Shown: piece by piece, positions 54,825 to 63,903 of the stretch
Layout: each line of letters begins with the position of its first letter
Numbering within the stretch: the first letter of the stretch is position 1
Origin: Virgibacillus proomii
GTDB lineage: Bacteria > Bacillota > Bacilli > Bacillales > Amphibacillaceae
DNA length: 64,000 nucleotides
Assembly: GCF_900162615.1 (NCBI RefSeq)
Contig: NZ_FUFN01000009.1
Coordinates: 231,176-295,175, forward strand
Direction: 5' to 3'
The notes under the pieces: model-generated
Database searches by the model: none
What the model was told of the DNA's origin: nothing
What the model saw: only the letters and a program-made list of their open reading frames with translations
Translations under genes and position numbers: made by a program

Positions 54825-55012
54825 TAAAATGAATCTTCATTCAGTAGGAGTTTTCTTCCATCTCCTACTGAATGTTAGTACCACAAGGGTATGACCTAAA
54901 GGCCCTTGAACGAATCGGGCATTTAGGTGCCGTTTTCTCCCACTTAGACCTTTTGTATCAACTCAAGGCTCTTGAAGTGGGAGTCTTACGGCACCTTACA
55001 TGCGGGATAAAA
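54825..55012. repeat. Structured tandem repeat, unit 3
   Basis: It is the best-preserved unit. Hairpin A has a new sequence but perfect pairing (ATTCAGTAGGAG 54839-54850 with CTCCTACTGAAT 54862-54873). The pseudoknot core is identical to unit 1 (CAAGGG 54883-54888 with CCCTTG 54903-54908; CCTAAA 54895-54900 with TTTAGG 54922-54927). Helix D is perfect (GGTGCCGT 54926-54933 with ACGGCACC 54988-54995) and encloses CTCCCACTT/AAGTGGGAG (54937-54945, 54975-54983). Confidence 0.78.
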
Positions 55013-55150
55013 CTTCATTTTGTGGAGTGCATTTTATCCACTTCTTTAGTTGAACCAATTTAGCGTTTAAGTGCCGTCAGCTAACACTAGACTTCTTGAT
55101 CATACTAGTGTTATCGATTGGATTGTACGGCACCTTCATGCGAGATAAAG
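55013..55150. repeat. Structured tandem repeat, unit 4 (core decayed)
   Basis: Hairpin A is reduced to GTGGA/TCCAC and the pseudoknot arms are lost. Helix D survives (GTGCCGT 55071-55077 with ACGGCAC 55127-55133) and encloses a new perfect hairpin AACACTAG (55083-55090) with CTAGTGTT (55105-55112). It ends in the same CATGCGAGATAAAGTGAAAC tail. Confidence 0.65.
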
Positions 55151-55270
55151 TGAAACACTTTGATCCTCTCTAAGAACAAATTGGTCCTCTCTGAAATAAT
55201 ATTTTTCTGTCTCTTATCGAGTTTTTCCATTCAAAATTAAACTCACACACTTATATATATTCATTTAGTG

Positions 55271-56680
55271 TTAATGCGGAATAAAGGCAAATTTCTTTTT
55301 TCCTTCCAGTTGTACAGGATAGTTTCCATTCATACAGGCTGTACAAATTCCTTGATGAATTGTTTTATCTTTTAAAATCGCTTTTTCCATTCCTGCTTCG
55401 GATAAATAAGCTAAACTATCTGCTCCAATCATGTCACTTATTTCTTGGATGGAATAATTGGCTGCGATCAATTCCTCTCGTGTTGACATATCAATTCCAT
55501 AATAGCAAGGATGTTGAATCGCTGGGGATGCTATTCGAACATGCACTTCCTTCGCTCCTGCCGCTTTTAGCATTTGCACAATTCGTTTGCTTGTTGTTCC
55601 TCGGACAATGGAATCATCAATCATAACCACACGCTTTCCTTCAATAATGCTTTTTACCGGCGAAAGCTTCATTTTCACCCCTTGCTCCCTTAACTCTTGG
55701 GAAGGCTGAATAAATGTTCTTCCTACATAACGATTTTTAATAATCCCCATCTCATAAGGTAGATCGCTTTCCTCTGCATAACCAATTGCTGCCGAAGTGC
55801 TTGAATCTGGGACACCCACTACAATGTCTGCATTTGCCGGGGCCTCTTTTGCTAATTCTTTTCCCATTCGTTTACGGGAAGCATGGACATTAACAAGATT
55901 TACATCACTATCCGGACGAGATAAATATACATATTCCATCGCACACATTTTCCGTTGCTCACGAATAGCAAACCGTGTAGAAGTTAATCCAGCTTCACTA
56001 ATGGTAATTAATTCCCCGGGCAATACTTCTCGTTCAAACACTGCACCAATTTGTCCAAAGGCACATGTTTCTGATGCAAATACATATGCCCTTCCGAGTC
56101 TGCCAATTGATAATGGGCGAATGCCTCGAGGATCAAGGGCAATGTACATTCGATCCTCTGTTAAGATCAAATAGGCATAAGCTCCAACAATTTGATTAAG
56201 TGCTTGAGCAATCGTTGTTTCCGTTACGCTATTTCCTCCCCGTTTAATAAGGTGAGCGAGTACTTCTGTATCTGATGTTGTTTGTAAAATGCTCCCCTCT
56301 TGTTCGAGCTTCCCCCGTAATTTATAAGCATTCATCAGGTTGCCATTATGGGCGAGCGCCATGCTCCCTGTTTGCGAACGAAATAATAGCGGCTGTACAT
56401 TTTCAAGTGTTTTAGCGCCTTGTGTAGAGTAACGTACATGACCAATCGCTACGTTTCCTTTTAACGCTTGAAAATTAGCATCCTTAAAAACATCGTTGAC
56501 TAGCCCTAAACCTTTATGATCTTTTAATTGCTTTCCATCGCTTACAACAACTCCGGCGCCTTCCTGACCACGGTGTTGCATCGAGTGTAGCCCATAATAC
56601 GTCAATTCAGCTGCTTTTTCATGTCCCCAAATGCCAAATACACCACATTCTTCGTTTATGCCTTTGTCTTCAGCAAACAT
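55271..56680 (-). CDS. purF: Amidophosphoribosyltransferase
   Basis: PurF commits PRPP to purine synthesis by making phosphoribosylamine from glutamine. The start is taken at ATG 56680 after GAAAGGAG, which gives MFAEDKGINEECGVFG. An 11-residue propeptide then precedes the nucleophile Cys12, as in B. subtilis PurF; the ATG at 56698 lacks a site. The glutaminase domain shows LHSMQHRGQEGAG. The PRPP loop is VVMIDDSIVRGTTSKR, and cysteines for the 4Fe-4S cluster include GICTACMNG near the end. The gene overlaps purL by 25 nt. Confidence 0.97.
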   Translation of the reverse strand: MFAEDKGINEECGVFGIWGHEKAAELTYYGLHSMQHRGQEGAGVVVSDGKQLKDHKGLGLVNDVFKDANFQALKGNVAIGHVRYSTQGAKTLENVQPLLFRSQTGSMALAHNGNLMNAYKLRGKLEQEGSILQTTSDTEVLAHLIKRGGNSVTETTIAQALNQIVGAYAYLILTEDRMYIALDPRGIRPLSIGRLGRAYVFASETCAFGQIGAVFEREVLPGELITISEAGLTSTRFAIREQRKMCAMEYVYLSRPDSDVNLVNVHASRKRMGKELAKEAPANADIVVGVPDSSTSAAIGYAEESDLPYEMGIIKNRYVGRTFIQPSQELREQGVKMKLSPVKSIIEGKRVVMIDDSIVRGTTSKRIVQMLKAAGAKEVHVRIASPAIQHPCYYGIDMSTREELIAANYSIQEISDMIGADSLAYLSEAGMEKAILKDKTIHQGICTACMNGNYPVQLEGKKKFAFIPH

Positions 56681-58884
56681 GGAATGGCTCCTTTCCATAT
56701 TGACTTTAATGGGGATACCTCCTCAGATACAATCTGTTTGCCATTTACCGTAATCAATAACACTTCATCACTTGTTACCTTACCTATTTCAATAGCATCA
56801 TCGACGAGTTGCTCAAAGCGTTTTTTGTTTGCTTCGTTTACTGTCACAATAAACCTGGACTGTGTTTCACTAAATAAGGCGGCAGTTGGTTCTCCACTTA
56901 GTTCTACAGTTGCTCCTAACTGTTTATTTGCAAATAAGCACTCAGCTACAGCAACTGCCAGACCACCTTCTGATACGTCATGTGCTGATGTAACTACACC
57001 TTGTTTAATTGCATGCAATAACTGGTCTTGTCTTGTTTTTTCGACATGGAGATCAATAGTTGGTGCAGCTCCTTCATATTTTCCGAGAAGGAGATACTGT
57101 AGTTCGCTTCCACCAAATGAACTATCCGTTTTGCCAATGATATAAATCGTATCTCCAGCTGCCTGGAAATAGTTCGGTGTGATGTGGCTGGTCGACTCAT
57201 GAAGACCTACCATACCGACGATTGGTGTAGGGAAAATTGCTTTTCCTCCGGATTGGTTGTAAAGCGAGACATTACCGCTAATCACTGGTGTAGAAAGCGC
57301 TTCACATGCTTTTGTCATCCCTTCAACGCTTTTTTCCATCTGCCAAAAGACTTCCGGGTTATTCGGATTTCCAAAGTTTAAACCATCTGTTAACCCAAGT
57401 GGTTTTGCACCAGAGCAAATAATATTTCTAGCTGCCTCTGCTACAGCAATTTTTCCGCCAGTCTCCGGATCTAAATAAATATAGCGGGAATTACAATCCG
57501 TCGTCATTGCCAATGCTTTATCCGTTCCTTTAATACGAATCACAGCTGCATCTGAACCAGGACCTACTACTGTATTCGTTTGCACCATAAAGTCATACTG
57601 ATGATAAACCCATTCCTTGGAAGCAATCGTTGGTTGTTGTAATAGCTGCTTGATAACATCTGCGTGATCGTCAACCATCAATGGCTTATTTCCCATTTGC
57701 TGAAATTCCCTAAAATAGGAAGGCTCTTTAGCCGGTAAATCGTAGACTGGTGCCTCCTCAGCAAGTGCGTCCACAGGAATATCAGCTACCTGCTTATTAA
57801 GATGAAAAATGCGAAATATCTTTTCTTCAATAACTCTGCCAATCGCCATTGCCTCTAGTCCGTATTTTTGAAATACTTCGATAATTTCTTGTTCACGACC
57901 CTTTTTAACAACAAGCAGCATCCGCTCCTGTGATTCTGAAAGCATCATTTCATATGCTGACATATGCTGCTCCCGTTGCGGAACATGGTCTAAATTCAAC
58001 TCCACCCCAGTTCCTGCTTTACTTGCCATTTCACTGGCTGAAGAGGTTAGCCCAGCTGCTCCCATATCTTGCATACCTACTACAGCATCTGACTTTATCA
58101 CTTCTAAACACGCTTCAATTAATAACTTTTCTATAAATGGATCGCCGACTTGAACTGCTGGACGATCCTTTAGCACATCATCTGCTAGATCATCAGAAGC
58201 AAATGTTGCCCCGTGAATTCCATCACGACCAGTTGCAGCCCCTGCATAAATGACTGTATTACCGATTCCTGCTGCAATTCCTTTCTGAATATCCTCATGA
58301 TGGATTAATCCCACGCACATTGCATTAACAAGTGGATTATCTTCATAGCTATCATCAAACTGCACTTCTCCACCTACTGTAGGAACACCTACACAATTGC
58401 CATAGCCTGCAATACCGTCTACGACACCCGTGAACAAATATTTCACCCGATCATTGGAAAGCTTTCCGAACCTCAATGAATTTAATAATGCGATTGGGCG
58501 TGCACCCATGGAAAAAACATCACGAATAATACCGCCCACTCCAGTCGCTGCTCCCTGATACGGTTCTACAGCAGATGGGTGGTTATGGCTTTCTATTTTA
58601 AAAACAACTGCCTGCTCATCACCAATATCAATAATTCCGGCACCTTCACCCGGCCCTTGCAATACATGAGGTGCTTTTGTTGGAAACCTTTTCAGTAACG
58701 GCTTGGATGATTTATAACTACAATGTTCAGACCACATCACAGAAAATATACCTGTTTCCGTAAAATTTGGTTGTCGCTGTAAAATTGTTTTTATCACTTT
58801 GTACTCTTCATCACTTAATCCCATTTCCCGATAAAGCGCTTCTTTCTCTATTTGTTCTGGACTAACTTCATGCGTTTGTAACAT
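56656..58884 (-). CDS. purL: Phosphoribosylformylglycinamidine synthase, subunit PurL
   Basis: The small-type PurL (742 residues) works with PurS and PurQ to convert FGAR to FGAM. It shows MWSEHCSYKSSKPLLKRF with the catalytic histidine, FKIESHNHPSAVEPYQGAAT with the GVGGIIRDVFSMGARPIA loop, and VVGMQDMGAAGLTSSASEMA. The ATG at 58884 overlaps the purQ end by 17 nt. This overlap and the purL-purF overlap show tight coupling in the operon. Confidence 0.98.
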   Translation of the reverse strand: MLQTHEVSPEQIEKEALYREMGLSDEEYKVIKTILQRQPNFTETGIFSVMWSEHCSYKSSKPLLKRFPTKAPHVLQGPGEGAGIIDIGDEQAVVFKIESHNHPSAVEPYQGAATGVGGIIRDVFSMGARPIALLNSLRFGKLSNDRVKYLFTGVVDGIAGYGNCVGVPTVGGEVQFDDSYEDNPLVNAMCVGLIHHEDIQKGIAAGIGNTVIYAGAATGRDGIHGATFASDDLADDVLKDRPAVQVGDPFIEKLLIEACLEVIKSDAVVGMQDMGAAGLTSSASEMASKAGTGVELNLDHVPQREQHMSAYEMMLSESQERMLLVVKKGREQEIIEVFQKYGLEAMAIGRVIEEKIFRIFHLNKQVADIPVDALAEEAPVYDLPAKEPSYFREFQQMGNKPLMVDDHADVIKQLLQQPTIASKEWVYHQYDFMVQTNTVVGPGSDAAVIRIKGTDKALAMTTDCNSRYIYLDPETGGKIAVAEAARNIICSGAKPLGLTDGLNFGNPNNPEVFWQMEKSVEGMTKACEALSTPVISGNVSLYNQSGGKAIFPTPIVGMVGLHESTSHITPNYFQAAGDTIYIIGKTDSSFGGSELQYLLLGKYEGAAPTIDLHVEKTRQDQLLHAIKQGVVTSAHDVSEGGLAVAVAECLFANKQLGATVELSGEPTAALFSETQSRFIVTVNEANKKRFEQLVDDAIEIGKVTSDEVLLITVNGKQIVSEEVSPLKSIWKGAIPCLLKTKA

Positions 58885-59551
58885 ATGATTCCCTCCAATT
58901 ATGAACCAATGACTTCAATAAACGTAATCCGTCCTTACTGCCTATTATCTGTTCTACAGCTCGCTCCGGATGTGGCATCATCCCAAGTACATTACCTTGT
59001 TGATTCACAATTCCCGCTATATTTGCTACAGATCCATTTGGATTATCTTGATACGTAAACACAATCTGCTTATTTTCCTGTAATGATTGCAATATTGTCT
59101 CATCACAATAATAATTTCCTTCCCCATGTGCAATTGGCAGCTGAATAATTTCCCCCTCACGAAATCCATCTGTAAAAATAGTTTGATTATTTTTCACAAC
59201 AACGTTCTGTTCTCGACAAATAAATGAAAGCTGCTGATTACGGAGTAATGCTCCCGGAAGCAGTCCTGCTTCTGTCAATATTTGAAAGCCATTACAGACA
59301 CCCAATACCGGCTTTCCTTTGGCTGCATGCTGTTTAATTTGCTTCATTACTTGAGAGGTTGCTGCTACAGCTCCAGTTCGTAAATAATCTCCATAAGAAA
59401 AGCCACCAGGAAGTAAAATAGCATCATAGCTTTCTAGATTGCTATTTTCATACCAAATAAGCTCTGCTTCTTCCCCTAAGACTTCTTTCACCGCATAGTA
59501 CATATCATAATCACAATTAGAACCAGGAAATGTAATGACAGCAAATCTCAC
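58868..59551 (-). CDS. purQ: FGAM synthase, glutaminase subunit PurQ
   Basis: PurQ supplies ammonia from glutamine to PurL. The 227-residue class I amidotransferase has PGSNCDYDM at the start, oxyanion loop LLPGGFSYGDYLRTGA, nucleophile Cys86 in VLGVCNGFQIL, and His194 and Glu196 in MMPHPERA. It overlaps purS by 4 nt. Confidence 0.98.
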   Translation of the reverse strand: MRFAVITFPGSNCDYDMYYAVKEVLGEEAELIWYENSNLESYDAILLPGGFSYGDYLRTGAVAATSQVMKQIKQHAAKGKPVLGVCNGFQILTEAGLLPGALLRNQQLSFICREQNVVVKNNQTIFTDGFREGEIIQLPIAHGEGNYYCDETILQSLQENKQIVFTYQDNPNGSVANIAGIVNQQGNVLGMMPHPERAVEQIIGSKDGLRLLKSLVHNWRESYVTNA

Positions 59552-59799
59552 GATTGAACAGCCTCCTCCACTACGATTTGATAATTTTCAATCACAGGAT
59601 TTGCCAGCAGTTTCTTGCACATTTCTGTAACACGAGCCTCCAATTCAGGTCCATCCTGCACATGTAATTCGATGACTTTTCCAACACGAGCTTCTTCCAC
59701 TTCAGCATAGCCTAAAGAATGTAATGAATCTTCAATCGCCTTCCCTTGTGGATCAAGTACACCTGGTTTTAATGTAATATGCACCATTACTCTTTTCAT
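59548..59799 (-). CDS. purS: FGAM synthase, subunit PurS
   Basis: PurS is the small bridging subunit of the three-part FGAM synthase of Gram-positive bacteria. The 83 residues contain LKPGVLDPQGKAIEDSLHSL and the conserved GKVIEL strand followed by CKKLLANPVIENYQI. It overlaps purC and purQ by 4 nt each. Confidence 0.97.
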   Translation of the reverse strand: MKRVMVHITLKPGVLDPQGKAIEDSLHSLGYAEVEEARVGKVIELHVQDGPELEARVTEMCKKLLANPVIENYQIVVEEAVQS

Positions 59800-60509
59800 T
59801 TTTGCTCCTCCAGTCGGTTTAAAATCTCCTCATAAACTTCAATTAAATCGCCTGTTCCTTGGCGAAAAACATCTTTATCCAGCTTTTCCATCGTTTCCAC
59901 ATCCCAAAGTCGGCATGTATCAGGTGATATTTCATCAGCTAAGACAATCCACCCATCTGCCAAGCGACCGAATTCAACTTTAAAGTCTACTAGTTTTATC
60001 CCAATTCTCTGAAAAATTTCGCTTAGTGTCTCGTTTATTTCGAGAGCTTTTTCCTTGATTTCCTTTAATTCATTTAGCGAAATATTCGTTAATAATATCG
60101 CATGCTCATCATTAATCAATGGATCTTTGAGATCGTCATTCTTATAAAACAACTCTACAATCGGTGGGTTAAACGGTGTTCTTTCTTTCATACCCAGCCG
60201 CTTCGTAATGCTGCCAGCAGCAACATTACGAACAACAACTTCTAATGGGATAATTTCAGTTTGATAGACAAGCTGTTCTGTCTTATTTAATTGTTTAATA
60301 AAATGTGACTTGATCCCTTTTTCCCGGAGCTTGGTAAAAATCAGGGAAGAAATTTCGTTATTTAGACGACCTTTGCCGGGAAAAACTGATTTTTTTTCGC
60401 CGTTAAAGGCAGTTGCATCATTTTTATAGGATAAAATGATTTCCCTTGTTCTGTCGTTTACCTGATACACTTTTTTTGCCTTACCTTCATACAATAACGT
60501 GCGTTCCAC
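59796..60509 (-). CDS. purC: Phosphoribosylaminoimidazole-succinocarboxamide synthase
   Basis: PurC joins aspartate to CAIR with ATP. The 237-residue protein shows LLYEGKAKKVYQV, the SAICAR signature LEVVVRNVAAGS and the second signature LVDFKVEFGR followed by LADEISPDTCRLWD. GAGGTGAAG precedes the ATG, and it lies 11 nt after purB. Confidence 0.98.
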   Translation of the reverse strand: MERTLLYEGKAKKVYQVNDRTREIILSYKNDATAFNGEKKSVFPGKGRLNNEISSLIFTKLREKGIKSHFIKQLNKTEQLVYQTEIIPLEVVVRNVAAGSITKRLGMKERTPFNPPIVELFYKNDDLKDPLINDEHAILLTNISLNELKEIKEKALEINETLSEIFQRIGIKLVDFKVEFGRLADGWIVLADEISPDTCRLWDVETMEKLDKDVFRQGTGDLIEVYEEILNRLEEQK

Positions 60510-60520
60510 GGATCTTCACC

Positions 60521-61816
60521 TCACTCTAATCCAATTCTTTGAAAAATTACATCGACATTTTTCAAGTGATACGTGTAATCAAAACAATCGGCGATTTCTT
60601 GCTTAGATAAGTGAGCAGTAATTTTTTCATCCGCTTCCACTAATTGTTTAAAGTGGATGCCTGTTTCCCATGCTTCCATTGCTTTTGGCTGAACCATATC
60701 ATAAGCTGTCTCACGAGTCATCCCTTTATCAATTAATGCCAGTAAGACGCGTTGAGAAAAGATAACGCCATGTGTTTTATCAATATTACGCTTCATGTTT
60801 TCCGGAAACACGGTTAAATTTTTTACAATATTACTAAAGCGATGTAACATATAATTAATGGCTATCGTTGCATCAGGCAAAATAATTCGCTCTGCGGAAG
60901 AATGTGAAATATCACGTTCATGCCATAAAGCAACATTTTCATAAGCTGTCGTAACATAACCGCGCAATACCCTTGCCATACCAGTCATATTTTCTGAACC
61001 GATCGGATTCCGTTTATGCGGCATTGCTGAAGATCCCTTTTGTCCTTTTGCAAAATACTCCTCGACTTCACGCGTTTCGGTTTTTTGTAAACCACGAATC
61101 TCAGTTGCAAATTTTTCAATTGAAGTCGCAATTAAAGCCAATGTTGCTATATAGGCTGCATGACGATCTCTTTGCAATGTCTGTGTGGATACTGGTGCCG
61201 GAGAGAGTCCAAGTTTTTCACATACATATTGCTCTACATATGGATCAATATTAGCATACGTACCTACCGCACCGGATAATTTACCATATTCGATTTGATC
61301 GGCAGCAGCTTCAAAGCGTTGTAAGTTCCGCTTCATTTCTTCATACCATAGTGCCAGCTTTAAGCCGAATGTTGTTGGCTCAGCATGGACACCATGCGTT
61401 CTCCCCATCATCACGGTATGTTTATGCTCGATTGCCTTGTTTTTTAAAATCTCGATAAAACGTTGCAGATCCTTACGAATAATTGTATTCGCTTGTTTGA
61501 TTAAATAAGAAAGAGCCGTATCCACTACGTCCGTTGACGTTAAACCGTAATGTACCCATTTCTTCTCATCACCCAATGTTTCTGATACTGCACGCGTAAA
61601 AGCAACTACATCATGTCTCGTTTCTTGTTCGATTTCATAAATTCGTTTCATATCAAATGAAGCATTGGCTCTAAGCTTTTTCATATCTTCTTTTGGAATG
61701 ATTCCCAACTCACTCCACGCTTCGCAAGCTAGAAGCTCAACTTCAAGCCAGGCTTTATATTTATTTTCCTCTTGCCAAATGACACCCATTTCTTCTCTCG
61801 TATAGCGTTCAATCAT
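60521..61816 (-). CDS. purB: Adenylosuccinate lyase
   Basis: PurB acts twice, cleaving SAICAR to AICAR and adenylosuccinate to AMP. The 431-residue protein begins IERYTREEMGVIWQEENKYK and contains TRHDVVAFTRAVSETLG, GRTHGVHAEPTTFGLKLALW and the fumarase/lyase signature GSSAMPHKRNP near 262-272. It overlaps the last base of purK and its start follows GGGAGG. Confidence 0.98.
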   Translation of the reverse strand: MIERYTREEMGVIWQEENKYKAWLEVELLACEAWSELGIIPKEDMKKLRANASFDMKRIYEIEQETRHDVVAFTRAVSETLGDEKKWVHYGLTSTDVVDTALSYLIKQANTIIRKDLQRFIEILKNKAIEHKHTVMMGRTHGVHAEPTTFGLKLALWYEEMKRNLQRFEAAADQIEYGKLSGAVGTYANIDPYVEQYVCEKLGLSPAPVSTQTLQRDRHAAYIATLALIATSIEKFATEIRGLQKTETREVEEYFAKGQKGSSAMPHKRNPIGSENMTGMARVLRGYVTTAYENVALWHERDISHSSAERIILPDATIAINYMLHRFSNIVKNLTVFPENMKRNIDKTHGVIFSQRVLLALIDKGMTRETAYDMVQPKAMEAWETGIHFKQLVEADEKITAHLSKQEIADCFDYTYHLKNVDVIFQRIGLE

Positions 61817-62943
61817 TATTCGGCCTCCCAGAATGTTTGAATTTGTTTTTGTACCTGTTCTATTGAAGAACTAGTGAATGTAATATGTCCCATTTTCCGT
61901 TTTGTTGTCGCTTCGGCTTTTCCATATAAGTGAATAAAGCCTGTCGAAGTCTTTGGAATAGCCCGAAGCACTCTTGGCAAATCTTCACCTAAAATGTTTA
62001 TCATGACAGCGGGTTGAAGCAGGAGCACCTCCATCAATGGTATCCCACAAATAGCACGGATATGCTGTGCAAATTGTGAAATCGTACAAGCCTCAATCGT
62101 ATAATGTCCAGAATTATGTGGGCGTGGGGCCATTTCATTTATGTATATCCTGTCATCTTGAACGAATAATTCTACAGCAAATGTTCCAACAATGTCCATA
62201 TAATGAGCTAGTTTCTCTACTGCTTCAAGTGCATGCTTTTCTATGGTTTTGCTAATTGCTGCAGGTACGGTTGTTTGGAATAAAATATGACCCTTATGCT
62301 CATTTTCCGCAATTGGGAAAAATGTGATCTTCCCCCCCTGCGAACGGGTAAAAATAACGGAAATTTCTTTATCAAATGAAATCCATTCTTCTACAATACA
62401 ATGTTTGTGTTTGTCGGCAAATTCGATCGCAGCCGTTATATCACTATTTGTTTCTATCTTTAACTGACCTTTGCCATCGTATCCGCCTCGACACGTTTTT
62501 ATTACAGCAGGCAATGAAAAGTCAGCTAATGCTTTCTTACATTCTGATCCATTCGTTACAATGGCAAACATTGGAACCGGTAAGTCAAGATTTTTCAATA
62601 TCGTTTTTTCTTTTTCCCGATTTTGCGTAATTTCTAATGGATAAGCACCTTGGGGTAGTTTACCTTGCTTTTCGATATACGCTGCAGCTCGTAAATCTAC
62701 ATTTTCAAACTCATAGGTGATCACATCAGCTTGTTCCGTTAATTGTTTAATCGCATCCATATCATCATAATCTGCAATAATTTGAGAGTCAGCCACTTGA
62801 CTTGTTGGACAATCTTCTGTCGGATCAAGAACACGAACACGATATCCCATATATTTAGCCGCAAGTGCCATCATGCGACCTAATTGTCCGCCACCAATAA
62901 TGCCAATTGTTTTTCCAGGTAAAATAGTGTTATTTTTTTGCAA
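61816..62943 (-). CDS. purK: 5-(carboxyamino)imidazole ribonucleotide synthase
   Basis: PurK carboxylates AIR on nitrogen with ATP and bicarbonate. The 375-residue ATP-grasp protein begins with IGIIGGGQLGRMMALAAKYM and contains VIKTCRGGYDGKGQ near 150, FDKEISVIFTRS and INEMAPRPHNSGHYTIEACT. It overlaps purE by 14 nt. The C-terminal region (AEATTKRKMGHITF) matches the family. Confidence 0.97.
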   Translation of the reverse strand: MQKNNTILPGKTIGIIGGGQLGRMMALAAKYMGYRVRVLDPTEDCPTSQVADSQIIADYDDMDAIKQLTEQADVITYEFENVDLRAAAYIEKQGKLPQGAYPLEITQNREKEKTILKNLDLPVPMFAIVTNGSECKKALADFSLPAVIKTCRGGYDGKGQLKIETNSDITAAIEFADKHKHCIVEEWISFDKEISVIFTRSQGGKITFFPIAENEHKGHILFQTTVPAAISKTIEKHALEAVEKLAHYMDIVGTFAVELFVQDDRIYINEMAPRPHNSGHYTIEACTISQFAQHIRAICGIPLMEVLLLQPAVMINILGEDLPRVLRAIPKTSTGFIHLYGKAEATTKRKMGHITFTSSSIEQVQKQIQTFWEAE

Positions 62944-63415
62944 GCTCTTCCCTCATTTCTGTTACCTTAGCTTTCATTTGCTTACGATAATTTTCTAGCC
63001 GCTCTGCAACTTTTTCTTCAAATGTACCAATTATTTGTCCAGCTAAAATCCCAGCATTTTTCGCTCCTGCATTTCCGATAGCAACTGTAGCCGTGGGAAC
63101 TCCACCAGGCATCTGCACAATCGATAACAGTGAATCCAGTCCTTGTAATGATTTACTTTCAACAGGCACGCCAATTACTGGTATCGTTGTTTGGGAAGCA
63201 ACCATCCCCGGTAAGTGTGCTGCCCCGCCAGCCCCTGCTATAATAACTTTTATTCCCCGCTTTCTAGCTGTTTTTGCATAATCAAACATATCATCCGGTG
63301 TACGATGAGCGGAGATAATTTCTTTTTCATAAGGTAGCTGTAATTCATCCAGTACATCACAAGCATGCTTCATCGTTTTCCAATCAGAAATACTGCCCAT
63401 GATAACTCCAATCAT
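62930..63415 (-). CDS. purE: N5-CAIR mutase (AIR carboxylase catalytic subunit)
   Basis: PurE moves the carboxylate made by PurK to carbon 4. From ATG 63415, preceded by AAGGTGG, the protein has 161 residues, as in B. subtilis; the GTG at 63427 is rejected because it overlaps the binding site. Motifs are GVIMGSISDWKTM, ISAHRTPDDMFDYAKTA and VIIAGAGGAAHLPGMVA. It is the first gene of the pur operon, about 400 nt downstream of the promoter and riboswitch. Confidence 0.97.
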   Translation of the reverse strand: MIGVIMGSISDWKTMKHACDVLDELQLPYEKEIISAHRTPDDMFDYAKTARKRGIKVIIAGAGGAAHLPGMVASQTTIPVIGVPVESKSLQGLDSLLSIVQMPGGVPTATVAIGNAGAKNAGILAGQIIGTFEEKVAERLENYRKQMKAKVTEMREELAKK

Positions 63416-63489
63416 TTCTATAACCACCTTAACTTTTTAATATATTTGAGAGATTATATCATGCCTCTTGCACTATGAAGAGGATATTT

Positions 63490-63587
63490 AGAAAAACTTG
63501 GCTTGTCTCCACGTCTTTAGCAAAAGCTGTAGTTTTTCTTATACTATATAAAGCCTAAAGTTTTATACTTTCCTATGGTATAAAAAA
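63490..63587 (-). repeat. Dispersed ~100-bp element, copy 3 (terminator arm broken)
   Basis: It is homologous to copies at 6677 and 49828 but lies inside the pur leader, between the riboswitch terminator and purE. Here the terminator arm reads TCCACG instead of GCCAAG on the plus strand, so two of six pairs are lost and the hairpin is weakened. Confidence 0.65.
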
Positions 63588-63625
63588 GTCCGTAAAAGCT
63601 AGCAAATCAATTTTGTCTGTTAGAA

Positions 63626-63692
63626 GTAAAAACAAAAAACAGATCTATCTTACCCCCCTCATATAAAATGAGAGAAGAGAATAGACCTGTTT
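63626..63692 (-). terminator. Riboswitch-controlled terminator of the pur operon
   Basis: On the minus strand AACAGGTCTAT pairs with ATAGATCTGTT at the base (63692-63682 with 63648-63638). The stem continues through CTTCTCTCAT/ATGAGGG and is followed by TTTTTTGTTTTT. Its 5' half (63682-63668) can pair instead with the 3' side of aptamer helix P1 (63740-63725), giving an antiterminator. Confidence 0.88.
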
Positions 63693-63734
63693 TGGGTATA
63701 GTCCAACAGATCGCAATGCAAACGATTCTACTTC

Positions 63735-63802
63735 CCTCATAGTCCGGTCATTTACGGTGCCGGGTAGAGACTTCTGAGCCATATTCTCAGGTATATATGA
63801 GG
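63735..63802 (-). promoter_or_regulatory. Purine riboswitch, guanine class
   Basis: The minus strand follows the xpt-type G-box: P1 strand CCTCATATATACC, P2 CTGAGAATATGGCTCAG, core AAGTCTCTACC, P3 CCGGCACCGTAAATGACCGG and closing ACTATGAGG. The key pyrimidine before TATGAGG is C, which specifies guanine or hypoxanthine rather than adenine. It starts about 18 nt after the predicted transcription start. Confidence 0.95.
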
Positions 63803-63826
63803 AACCGATTTGTAGTTGTCGATTTT

Positions 63827-63855
63827 AGAATAACAATATAATTCATTTCTGTCAA
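63827..63855 (-). promoter_or_regulatory. pur operon promoter (sigma-A type)
   Basis: On the minus strand TTGACA (63855-63850) and TATTCT (63832-63827) are separated by 17 nt. Transcription would start near 63820, just before the riboswitch. Confidence 0.85.
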
Positions 63856-63859
63856 CAGG

Positions 63860-63903
63860 AATAACGAACATTATTTAATTTACTCTAAATAACGTTCGGT
63901 TTT
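63860..63903. promoter_or_regulatory. Two inverted PurR boxes
   Basis: AATAACGAACATT (63860-63872, plus) and AAAACCGAACGTT (63903-63891, minus) each match the B. subtilis PurBox consensus AWWWCCGAACWWT at 12 of 13 positions. They are inverted, 18 bp apart, and lie just upstream of the -35 box. PurR with PRPP as antagonist would repress the operon. Confidence 0.85.

Noticed and set aside
63490..63587. A second riboswitch in the pur leader
   Set aside because: The sequence matches the dispersed element found after dgkB and purD, and contains no aptamer core.
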